NCBI GenBank assembly: GCA_044350425.1
Contig: JBILHS010000012.1
Coordinates: forward strand, 10,011-74,010
DNA length: 64,000 nucleotides
Direction: 5' to 3'
From: M3007 sp044350425
GTDB lineage: Bacteria; Bacteroidota; Bacteroidia; Chitinophagales; Saprospiraceae
Position 1 is the stretch's first letter. The number at the start of each line of letters is the position of its first letter. Made by a program: the position numbers and the translations under genes. Under the pieces are notes generated by a model. That model saw only the letters and a program-made list of their open reading frames with translations. It ran no database searches and was not told the origin of the DNA. Of the stretch, positions 51,325 through 58,473 are shown in pieces.

Positions 51325-52482
51325 ATGTTTGCCCATTTAAACACTTTTTTTCAGCACCCTACTGCAAGATCTATCGGCTGGGTATTTGCCCTGCAGGGGG
51401 TTCTTTTCGGCACGTGGGCTGCACTTATTCCTTTTATCAAGCACAAATTTGGCCTCGATGAAGCGGAATTAGGGCTACTGCTGCTTTCCTTGCAAGGAGG
51501 CGTGTTGATCATGAACCCTTTTTCAGTGCCCATTTTGCACCGTTTGGGCGCCCCGCTTGCTGCACTGGTCTCGGTAGCCGCTGCAGCAGCCTTTTTTACA
51601 TTGCCTATGATCGCGCCTACGGTATGGTTGCTGGCCCTTGCTTTGTTTGCTGCGGGTGCCGGTTTTGCCTCTGCCAATGTAGCCATGAATACCTGTGCGA
51701 CACTCCTGGAAGAACGGGACAAGCTTCAAATCATGTCCACCTGTCATGCCCTGTGGTCGACAGGGGCCATGGCAGGTTCTGCGTTGGCTGGCACTTTCAC
51801 AGGACTGGGCGTTGTGCCGGCATTTTGGTCGTTCGGCGTTTCTTTTTTGGTAGCGATCGCTATCTGGTCGCAAAAAAAGAACCTGTTACCCTTAGAAATG
51901 AGTGAAAAACACGAACGAGTTGCTCAAAGTGGCCAAAAATTTACCTGGCCCAGCGCCGGGCTTTGGCTGATTATTTTCCTGAGCCTTTGTACCAATGTTA
52001 CGGAAGGAACCATGGCTGACTGGTCGGCAGTTTATATGCGAGAGGTCGTGATGAGCCAGGAATTTGCCGTTGGCTGGGGCTTTGCTGCGTATGCTTTTTG
52101 CATGGCAGCAGGTCGTTTTGTAGGGGATGCATTGATCGCACGTTTTAGCGCAGCGAGGGTTTTGACTGTCGGCGGTGCCGTGGCTGCAGCCGGAATGTTT
52201 CTGCTTTCGGCATTGCCCATCATGCCTTTGGCCCTAATCTGGTTTGCCATGGTAGGCGCCGGAGTTGCTTTTGGGGCTCCGGTTTTATATGCAGCAGCAG
52301 CCCGCGCACCTGGAATGGCCCAGGGCGCAGGACTGGCTACTATGAATACTTTTGCCATGGTGGGCTTTTTTGGCGGCCCGGTGCTGATCGGTTTTCTGGC
52401 AAAATTGTGGAGCCTGCCAATCGCTTTTGCCTTTGTAGGTATTTTAGCTTTGTCATGGGCCTGGCAGGCGAAGCGGATCTAA
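51325..52482 (+). CDS. MFS transporter
   Basis: A 385-residue inner-membrane protein with about 12 hydrophobic segments. The opening QGVLFGTWAALIPFIKHKFGLDEAELGLLLLSLQGG and the loop AGAGFASANVAMNTCATLLEE resemble the YbjJ-like group of MFS porters. The C-terminal half has GRFVGDALIARFSAARVLTVGG. Its substrate is unknown and no neighbour points to one. It starts shortly after the terminator at 51271-51310, so it is likely transcribed on its own. Confidence 0.88.
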   Translation: MFAHLNTFFQHPTARSIGWVFALQGVLFGTWAALIPFIKHKFGLDEAELGLLLLSLQGGVLIMNPFSVPILHRLGAPLAALVSVAAAAAFFTLPMIAPTVWLLALALFAAGAGFASANVAMNTCATLLEERDKLQIMSTCHALWSTGAMAGSALAGTFTGLGVVPAFWSFGVSFLVAIAIWSQKKNLLPLEMSEKHERVAQSGQKFTWPSAGLWLIIFLSLCTNVTEGTMADWSAVYMREVVMSQEFAVGWGFAAYAFCMAAGRFVGDALIARFSAARVLTVGGAVAAAGMFLLSALPIMPLALIWFAMVGAGVAFGAPVLYAAAARAPGMAQGAGLATMNTFAMVGFFGGPVLIGFLAKLWSLPIAFAFVGILALSWAWQAKRI

Positions 52483-52675
52483 ACAGGTCAGCAAAAGCGG
52501 TCAGTATCCAAACGAAAATGCTCCTTCAGAAACCTGACTTTTGCAAAAAAATGTTCAGCTCAATTCCGCTAAAAAATCCGACATTTGAAAGGTAATTGAA
52601 CAGCAGTATCCTTAACAGCGTTTACTGTCCAAACTTACTCCTGATTCATTGTTCATCATCATAAAAGGCAATTCT

Positions 52676-54145
52676 ATGAAAAATAAACTGTTTCCTATGG
52701 TGCTCGTAGCCCTAATTCTGGCTGTTTGTGCTCAAAATGCGCATGCGCTTGACCTGGGCGTCTCCTTCGCAGCCTACAACACGCCCGACGGAAAACCCTA
52801 CGTGGAAGTCAATATTGAGATCGCCGCACTGACAATTAAGTACAATAAAACAGAAGGAGGCAAATTACAGGCTGGTGCTGAAATCTTGATTATGATCAAA
52901 AAAGGCAGCGAAGTACTCCGCTATGAAAAGTATAACCTTCAAAGCCCAATGGTAGATGTTCCACAGTCCCTCATCGATGTCAAACGCCTACCTGTACCGG
53001 TAGGAGAATACGAATTAGAGGTATCTGTTCAGGATCTGAACCAAATTGAAAACAAAGCCAGTTACCGCAGTCCAATCAGTTTAAAATTCTCCGATAAACT
53101 TTATCTGACTGAAATACAATTGCTCCGGAGTTTCAAGCGCGAGGATACAGAAACGCCGTTTACAAAAAATGGCTATACCCTGAAACCCTTGCCCTTCAGT
53201 TTTTATGATCGTGGATCCACCCGGCTTGCATTTTATGCGGAAATCTACCATGCCAATAAGAGTATTCCGGATGCCGATTACCTCGTTCGCTATTTCATTG
53301 AACAGGACAATGGCAGCAGCAGCAAAAGCCTGATCTCTACAGGCAGCCAGCGCAAAAAGCCCGGAGACATAGATGTATTGCTCGTACAGATGGACATCAG
53401 TAAACTGGAAAGTGGCAATTATATCCTTACGGTGGAGGCTCGCAATAATGCCAACGAACTCCTTGCGAAGCGTGTGGCCAACTTCCAGCGCAGCAATCCT
53501 TTGATACAATTCAATGAAAACGATATCACGGATGAAACCCTGGCGAAACAATTCACGCAAGAACTTGACGAAAAACAATTGAAATATGTGCTGGCGGCCC
53601 TCTCTCCCATTGTGGTGGGCGACGACGCGGAAATTCTAAATAATGTAAATCGCGACAAAGACCTTAAGAACAAGCGCTTTTTCATCTTCAGACACTTCGT
53701 TCGCCAGGACCCCAACAATCCTGAAGGCGCCTATAAAAAGTACATGGCGCTGGCGGATGCGGTACAAAAAAAATTCAGCAGTGGGTTCAGATATGGGTTT
53801 GAAACGGATCGTGGCCGTGCCTACCTGCGCTTTGGCGCACCAGACGATTTGCTGCACATCGAAGACGAGCCGGGAGCTTCTCCTTACGAGATCTGGATCT
53901 ACTACAACTTCCCGGCCACCAGACAATCCAACGTTAAATTCCTGTTTTACAATCCCTCCCTGGCAGGAGATGACTATATTACACTCCACTCCACCGCACG
54001 GGGCGAAATACAGGATCCAAAATGGGAGCGCAAACTTTACAACCGAAATCTGACAGAATACACGGAAGGCGACAACTACAACGACGCCACAGGCGTAGAA
54101 CGCAATCTGGGTCGGCGGGCACGGGAGTACTTTACTGATTTTTAA
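52676..54145 (+). CDS. GWxTD-domain protein
   Basis: A 489-residue exported protein; ATG 52676 gives the signal peptide (MKNKLFPMVLVALILAVCAQNAHA). The N-terminal part is made of beta-sandwich modules (about 25-290). The C-terminal GWxTD-type domain covers about 320-489 (YKKYMALADAVQKKF, DRGRAYLRFGAPDDLLHIEDEP, YEIWIYYNFPATRQSNVKFLFYNP). The domain occurs in Bacteroidota and Acidobacteriota proteins of unknown role. Here the GW motif itself is degenerate. No partner genes define its job. The stop codon joins directly into a heptamer array. Confidence 0.82.
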   Translation: MKNKLFPMVLVALILAVCAQNAHALDLGVSFAAYNTPDGKPYVEVNIEIAALTIKYNKTEGGKLQAGAEILIMIKKGSEVLRYEKYNLQSPMVDVPQSLIDVKRLPVPVGEYELEVSVQDLNQIENKASYRSPISLKFSDKLYLTEIQLLRSFKREDTETPFTKNGYTLKPLPFSFYDRGSTRLAFYAEIYHANKSIPDADYLVRYFIEQDNGSSSKSLISTGSQRKKPGDIDVLLVQMDISKLESGNYILTVEARNNANELLAKRVANFQRSNPLIQFNENDITDETLAKQFTQELDEKQLKYVLAALSPIVVGDDAEILNNVNRDKDLKNKRFFIFRHFVRQDPNNPEGAYKKYMALADAVQKKFSSGFRYGFETDRGRAYLRFGAPDDLLHIEDEPGASPYEIWIYYNFPATRQSNVKFLFYNPSLAGDDYITLHSTARGEIQDPKWERKLYNRNLTEYTEGDNYNDATGVERNLGRRAREYFTDF

Positions 54146-54179
54146 CGGTTTACGGTACACGGTTTACGGTGCACGGTGT
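54145..54179. repeat. Heptamer array, first half (ACGGTNN x5)
   Basis: Five consecutive 7-bp units (ACGGTTT, ACGGTAC, ACGGTTT, ACGGTGC, ACGGTGT) begin at the last base of the preceding stop codon. The units are reverse complements of the ones at 54340-54416, so the two arrays face each other. Confidence 0.9.
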
Positions 54180-54245
54180 GGACATGCCCAAAATTGGTTA
54201 ACAAAATGGGAGTTAACCAGGTTTGTGTTCAACTAGTCCAAAATA

Positions 54246-54289
54246 CGACAGGCTCTCATTCCTTTAGGAGAATGAGAGCCTGTCGCATT
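54246..54289. terminator. Bidirectional hairpin between convergent genes
   Basis: CGACAGGCTCTCATTC (54246-54261) pairs with GAATGAGAGCCTGTCG (54270-54285), a 16-bp perfect stem. Four T follow on each strand, so it likely terminates the GWxTD gene and the 54422 gene. Confidence 0.8.
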
Positions 54290-54339
54290 TTGTAAGAAGC
54301 AAATATTCCAGTTTACCTGATAAGCCAACCGATTTCCCC

Positions 54340-54416
54340 ACCGTGTACCGTAAACCGTGTACCGTGTACCGTAAACCGTGTACCGTAAACCGTCCACCGT
54401 AAACCGTCCACCGTCC
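54340..54416. repeat. Heptamer array, second half (ACCGTNN x11)
   Basis: Eleven consecutive 7-bp units of ACCGTNN, where NN is GT, AA or CC. They end just before the stop codon of the minus-strand gene at 54422. Together with 54145-54179 this gives two inverted arrays around a terminator hairpin. Confidence 0.92.
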
Positions 54417-54421
54417 CACCC

Positions 54422-54862
54422 TCAATTCCGATCTTCCTTCGCATCCTCACGCCGTTCTATATAATCCTGCCAAACCGCCTGATAATCATACGTTAGAAAG
54501 ATTTCTGTATCAAATGCACCCCAGGCTCCATTTTCAAGTGCCAGGTTTAGCCGGCGAATAGCACCCGCAGGCACTTGAAGGGTAATGATATGCCCTAGTC
54601 CCATGGCCAGTGTCCAGGATACTACACGGACGTCTTGTGGCGGGAACATATCCCAAAACCCTTGTGATTCTAAGATACGACGTATTTCCGGCAGGTTTTT
54701 GTCTTGCTGGTGTTTAAGAATGACTGTCACCAGCACACTATCCGCTCCTGGCACGGTAGCGGCCGTTGTCGAGGGTCCTTCCGGCACTGTAGGTTGTTGG
54801 GCAAAGCCAATTTGGGCCAGGGCTATGATTATCGAAACGAACAACAAATTTTTCTTCAACAT
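54422..54862 (-). CDS. Secreted protein, unknown function
   Basis: A 146-residue protein with a signal peptide (MLKKNLLFVSIIIALAQIGFAQ) and a Pro/Thr-rich linker (QPTVPEGPSTTAATVPG). The rest (ILKHQQDKNLPEIRRILESQGFWDMFPPQDVRVVSWTLAMGLGHIITLQVPAGAIRRLNLALENGAW) reads like a small alpha/beta domain, and the C-terminal tail is charged. I do not recognise it. It diverges from the POT transporter. Confidence 0.75.
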   Translation of the reverse strand: MLKKNLLFVSIIIALAQIGFAQQPTVPEGPSTTAATVPGADSVLVTVILKHQQDKNLPEIRRILESQGFWDMFPPQDVRVVSWTLAMGLGHIITLQVPAGAIRRLNLALENGAWGAFDTEIFLTYDYQAVWQDYIERREDAKEDRN

Positions 54863-54971
54863 TTTTTTGTGCGATAATTAAGTGATGACGTCTGAAAGTG
54901 ATGGTACGGTGAGCAATTTGAGCCAAATCACTCCAAAACGCCTTCCTTTCATTCCTTCATAAATTAGTGCG

Positions 54972-54979
54972 CAAAGATA
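54972..54979 (-). promoter_or_regulatory. Candidate -7 box of the 54862 gene
   Basis: TATCTTTG on the minus strand, 110 bases upstream of the start. It lies inside a GTGCGC/GCGCAC inverted repeat (54967-54972 with 54990-54995). Confidence 0.35.
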
Positions 54980-55015
54980 ATCGTGCTGCGCGCACTTTTG
55001 ATTTTTCAATAGAAC

Positions 55016-55045
55016 TTGCAAAAACTGATTTTGAAACTACATTTG
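55016..55045 (+). promoter_or_regulatory. Promoter of the POT transporter gene
   Basis: TTG (55016-55018), a 19-base spacer and TACATTTG (55038-55045) form a full Bacteroidota -33/-7 promoter, with a start near 55052 and a leader of about 110 bases. Confidence 0.65.
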
Positions 55046-55160
55046 CCGAGTGATTTCATTCTGAACTTTTGATATGGTGCTTTGGGCCTTGGGTGCGAAA
55101 AACATCTGATTCCTGAATTTACCCGCTAATATTCCAGGTTCAAAAATCCAACGACAAACT

Positions 55161-56801
55161 ATGTTTAAAAATCATCCATCAGGATTACCCTACCTTTTTC
55201 TGACCGAACTCTGGGAACGCTTCGGTTATTACCTCATGATCGGGATCTTCCTGCTATATATGACCGATTCGGAGCATGGTGGTCTTGCCATGTCCCGATC
55301 CGAAGGCTCTGACATTTTCGGCACTTTTATCGCCCTGGTTTATGTTACGCCCTTTATTGGCGGACTTTTGGCCGACAAGCTTCTGGGATACCGGCGAAGC
55401 ATCATTTTGGGTGGTATTCTGATGGGCATCGGATATCTGATGCTGGCGATTTCAAACAGTTTGACCACTTTTTACGCCTCGTTGTTCGTGATGATCCTGG
55501 GAAATGGCTTCTTCAAGCCTAATATCTCTGTGTTACTCGGCAACTTATACAATGAAGACCGATACCGGGCGCTGAAAGATACCGGCTACAATATTTTCTA
55601 CATGGGCATCAACATTGGCGCCTTTGTATGTAATTTCTTTGCAGCCTGGCTTCGACATAACATTGGCTGGGGCGCCGCATTTGCTGCCGCAGGGATCGGA
55701 ATGTTCATCGGCGTGATCGTATTCATGATCGGTTCCAAACATTATGCCCATGCCGACGTGCGCCAACCAGCCGTAAGCGGCGAAATGGGCGTTGGCAGAA
55801 TGCTTTCCTCTGTGCTTTTGCCCGCCATCGTTACCGGTATTGCAGGATGGATGATCCCCGGAAACATTTTTGGTACGGACTCCACAGATGCCTTCCTGTT
55901 TGGTAGCATGCCGGTCATTGCTTTTTACCTGTGGACGTATTATAAAGCCTCTTTGGAGGACAAGCCCCGGATCAAAGTCCTGTTATCCATTTATGCTGTG
56001 GTCATTGTTTTTTGGGCCGTATTTAAGCAAAATGGCACCGCACTCACCACCTGGGCGGAATATTACACCGATCGGGCAATGCCCACCTGGGTGGCCAAAC
56101 CAGCCGAAAGCCTGAAAATGGCTCAAATGGTGAACATGGATGAGGCCTCCTACCCGCAATACGACGCTCAGTTCCGCAAAGCAAAGGATGCCAATGGTCA
56201 GGTTTTAAAGATCAACACGTTCGATCCTTACTTCCTGAATGTTCCTGAGGCCGAACGACCGCCGGTCGGACAGAATGTATCCCTGGTATCTACCGAGATC
56301 TATCAGTCCGTCAACCCGTTTTTTGTGATCGTACTCACCCCGATCGTGATCTGGTTTTTCAGCTTCCTTCGAAAACGCGGGAAAGAGCCCACCACACCAG
56401 CAAAAATTGGCTGGGGTCTGATCATTTCTGCACTGAGTACCCTTGTAACGGTTTGGGCTGTCTATGCCTGCCACAACGGCGTAGAAAAATCCTCGGCCTG
56501 GTGGATCATTGCTACTTATGGCGTGATCACCGCAGGAGAGCTGTTTCTCAGCCCGATGGGCCTGTCTATGGTATCGAAAATGGCTCCGCGGCACATCACA
56601 GGACTGATGATGGGGGGCTGGCAACTGGCTACCTCTCTGGGCAATAAATTAAGTGGTGTATTGGCTACGATGTGGGATAAATATGATGACAAAGCAAACT
56701 TCTTTTTGGTTAACTTTGTGCTACTAATCATTTCAGCCATTGCCTTATTTGCCATGCTGAAATGGTTGAACAGAGTTTTCAAAGAAAAGGGGCTAAGTTG
56801 A
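55161..56801 (+). CDS. POT/PTR-family proton-dependent peptide transporter
   Basis: A 546-residue inner-membrane protein with about 14 hydrophobic segments. The proton-coupling ExxER motif is in FLTELWERFGYY (about residues 11-22), followed by TPFIGGLLADKLLGYRRSI (PTR2 signature), FYMGINIGAFVCNF and, in the C-terminal half, GELFLSPMGLSMVSKMAP. It imports di- and tripeptides with protons. A loop of about 80 residues (around residues 310-390) between the two halves is longer than in small members. Full promoter upstream at 55016-55045. Confidence 0.95.
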   Translation: MFKNHPSGLPYLFLTELWERFGYYLMIGIFLLYMTDSEHGGLAMSRSEGSDIFGTFIALVYVTPFIGGLLADKLLGYRRSIILGGILMGIGYLMLAISNSLTTFYASLFVMILGNGFFKPNISVLLGNLYNEDRYRALKDTGYNIFYMGINIGAFVCNFFAAWLRHNIGWGAAFAAAGIGMFIGVIVFMIGSKHYAHADVRQPAVSGEMGVGRMLSSVLLPAIVTGIAGWMIPGNIFGTDSTDAFLFGSMPVIAFYLWTYYKASLEDKPRIKVLLSIYAVVIVFWAVFKQNGTALTTWAEYYTDRAMPTWVAKPAESLKMAQMVNMDEASYPQYDAQFRKAKDANGQVLKINTFDPYFLNVPEAERPPVGQNVSLVSTEIYQSVNPFFVIVLTPIVIWFFSFLRKRGKEPTTPAKIGWGLIISALSTLVTVWAVYACHNGVEKSSAWWIIATYGVITAGELFLSPMGLSMVSKMAPRHITGLMMGGWQLATSLGNKLSGVLATMWDKYDDKANFFLVNFVLLIISAIALFAMLKWLNRVFKEKGLS

Positions 56802-56807
56802 TAGAAT

Positions 56808-56887
56808 TTGGACGTTGGACATTGGACGACCTTAGATCAAAGCAGGCAGCAAGTCCAATGTCTAACGTCCAATGTCCAATGTCCACC
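56808..56887. repeat. Inverted heptamer arrays after the POT gene
   Basis: Three TTGGACN units (56808-56828) face five GTCCAAN-type units (56853-56887) across 24 bases. The arms TGGACGTTGGACATTGGAC (56809-56827) and 56853-56871 pair with one mismatch. Same architecture as 54145-54416 but with a different 7-bp unit. Confidence 0.9.
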
Positions 56888-56924
56888 ATCCATAATTATT
56901 GAAACCAACAAATTTTCTTAGATC

Positions 56925-57056
56925 ATGTCCATCAAACAAAAGTTTTCGAGAGAGCACAAATCTGAAAAAGACCGCGCTGAAAACCGCAAGTTCATTCTGG
57001 TTATTGTGTTGGCTACTGCGGCCCTCATGACAGTGATGTATTTTGCGTTCCGGTAA
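56925..57056 (+). CDS. 43-residue single-pass membrane protein
   Basis: ATG 56925 to TAA 57054-57056: a charged N-terminus (MSIKQKFSREHKSEKDRAEN) and one transmembrane helix (residues about 24-42, FILVIVLATAALMTVMYFAF) with a positive end. The reading frame is bounded by the POT-downstream repeat and by a terminator directly after it, which supports a real gene. Similar short proteins are often unannotated; function unknown. Confidence 0.65.
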   Translation: MSIKQKFSREHKSEKDRAENRKFILVIVLATAALMTVMYFAFR

Positions 57057-57080
57057 ACCCGGGTTTTGTGCTAAAAAGCG

Positions 57081-57115
57081 AAAGGCCGTTCCTGCAGATT
57101 GCGGGAGCGGCCTTT
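57081..57115. terminator. Bidirectional intrinsic terminator
   Basis: AAAGGCCGTTCCTGCA (57081-57096) pairs with TGCGGGAGCGGCCTTT (57100-57115) with two G-U pairs. Serves the 43-residue gene (plus) and the XRE gene (minus). Confidence 0.82.
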
Positions 57116-57179
57116 TGGCTGATACAGCCTCCACCCTAATGGTGATGCATGATTTTTTTGATCTCGTTTTAAAGCAGTT

Positions 57180-57530
57180 TCAACTTTGGTCCAACTCCTT
57201 AAAACGAGATTCCAAGATTTCAAGGCGCGATAACAATGGGTCAAAAAGCTCCTTCCAAAGATCAGTGCTTTTAATTGGCACAACGCTATCACGCTTGGAC
57301 TCGTGAAGGATATTTTGAAAAGAGACTTGTTCCTTCGCCATATGATAGATAAGGTCAATATCCACCGCGTAAATTCGTGCGAAATGTTCCACTTGCTCAG
57401 CAGTAATGCGGGTTTTGTCGGTTTCGATGTTACGAAGGGTTCGGTCGTCCATATGGAGAAGGGAAGCGGCTTCTTTTTGGCTTAGCCCTTCAAGTAAACG
57501 AATGGTTCTTAGTGCTTTTCCAAAGTTCAT
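57180..57530 (-). CDS. XRE-family transcriptional regulator
   Basis: A 116-residue protein starting MNFGKALRTIRLLEGLSQ at 57530; an upstream in-frame start at 57638 adds 36 residues of poor quality. The helix-turn-helix spans about residues 5-58 (GLSQKEAASLLHMDDRTLRNIETDKTRITAEQVEHFARIYAV). The rest (HESKRDSVVPIKSTDLWKELFDPLLSRLEILESRFKEL) is helical and may dimerise. It diverges from the lipoprotein gene at 57698, which has a strong promoter between them, so it may regulate that block. Confidence 0.88.
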   Translation of the reverse strand: MNFGKALRTIRLLEGLSQKEAASLLHMDDRTLRNIETDKTRITAEQVEHFARIYAVDIDLIYHMAKEQVSFQNILHESKRDSVVPIKSTDLWKELFDPLLSRLEILESRFKELDQS

Positions 57531-57620
57531 AAGGGGAGGATTTGAGTGTAAGATAATACCGCCGACAGATTTCCTTCCGCTTTTAACGTTAATTTTTCCG
57601 CATTTAGCAAAAATCCGTCC

Positions 57621-57651
57621 TTTGTTATTAGTTGGCAACCCTGTACTTTTG
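57621..57651 (+). promoter_or_regulatory. Promoter of the 57698 lipoprotein gene
   Basis: TTTG (57621-57624), exactly 19 bases, then TACTTTTG (57644-57651): the full Bacteroidota -33/-7 consensus. The start would be near 57658, 40 bases before the ATG. Confidence 0.75.
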
Positions 57652-57697
57652 CAATAAGTTTTTTAGTTTCCACCATTCACCAAATTTTTATCCGATT

Positions 57698-58363
57698 ATG
57701 ACACGTTTACTTACACGCTGCTTTTTTCTTGCTACATTTCTTTTCCTGTTTAGCCTACCTTCTTGTGATAAGGATAAAACTACCACTGTGAATTGTACGG
57801 TGGTGGATAAGCATTCTGGAGTGCCTATTGATAGTGCACAGATTGAGTTTAAGATTCGTTTTAAAGATGATCTGAATGCTCCAAATTGTTGTGACTATGC
57901 ATTCGTTTATTCGGACGAAAATGGAAAATTCGAGTATAGTCACGAAAAGCCTATTTCGTTTTATGGGGCTAATAAATATGGTTATTTATTGAGCGGGCCA
58001 GGTGCTGACTTTCCAAAAATTATTCGCGGCGAAACAAACGATCTGAGCCTAAAACTAACTCCGAAAGATGGCTTGCTAAAACTAATTTTGAAGAATAATG
58101 GGCAATCTAATAAGTTTCATGTTGGGATCTATAGTCCACTCCAAGATTCAGAGTTCGGGTTAACAAATGGCCTTGTTTTTCGAGACTCTTTATATATTGA
58201 GAATGCAAGCGAGGTGATAAAAATTATAAATTTAGCATCGGAGGAGTCTATTAGTCTATTTTGGGGACTCATGCCACTACCATATGACCTTTCAAAGGTA
58301 CAAATTCAAGGTTCTGTTTATGTCACTCGAAATGACACGACAACTTTCAATATTATTTTCTAA
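57698..58363 (+). CDS. Lipoprotein with carboxypeptidase-regulatory-like domain, unknown function
   Basis: A 221-residue lipoprotein; ATG 57698 gives the signal MTRLLTRCFFLATFLFLFSLPSC (Cys23). The mature start VNCTVVDKHSGVPIDSAQIEFKI resembles a CarboxypepD_reg/prealbumin-like beta domain, and the rest (FYGANKYGYLLSGPGADFP, LKLTPKDGLLKLILKN) continues as beta strands. The base composition is more AT-rich than neighbouring genes. Function unknown; it precedes the large secreted protein at 58474. Confidence 0.8.
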   Translation: MTRLLTRCFFLATFLFLFSLPSCDKDKTTTVNCTVVDKHSGVPIDSAQIEFKIRFKDDLNAPNCCDYAFVYSDENGKFEYSHEKPISFYGANKYGYLLSGPGADFPKIIRGETNDLSLKLTPKDGLLKLILKNNGQSNKFHVGIYSPLQDSEFGLTNGLVFRDSLYIENASEVIKIINLASEESISLFWGLMPLPYDLSKVQIQGSVYVTRNDTTTFNIIF

Positions 58364-58399
58364 GTTTTAAAAATATTCTTCTCAATTATTGGCTAGTCT

Positions 58400-58424
58400 A
58401 TTTTGTCAGGTACACTGACGAAAT
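58400..58424. promoter_or_regulatory. 25-bp near-perfect palindrome, possible operator
   Basis: ATTTTGTCAGGTACACTGACGAAAT: 10-bp arms (58400-58409 with 58415-58424) with one mismatch around GTACA. It lies between the lipoprotein stop and the ATG at 58474. No T-run, so an operator is more likely than a terminator; the nearby XRE protein is a candidate binder. Confidence 0.5.
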
Positions 58425-58473
58425 AGGATTTGCTGTCCTCATCCCAAGCAATTTTCACCAAATCAATTCAATT

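Noticed and set aside
54145..54416. CRISPR array
   Set aside because: The repeat unit is only 7 bp with no spacers, so this is a heptamer array, not CRISPR.
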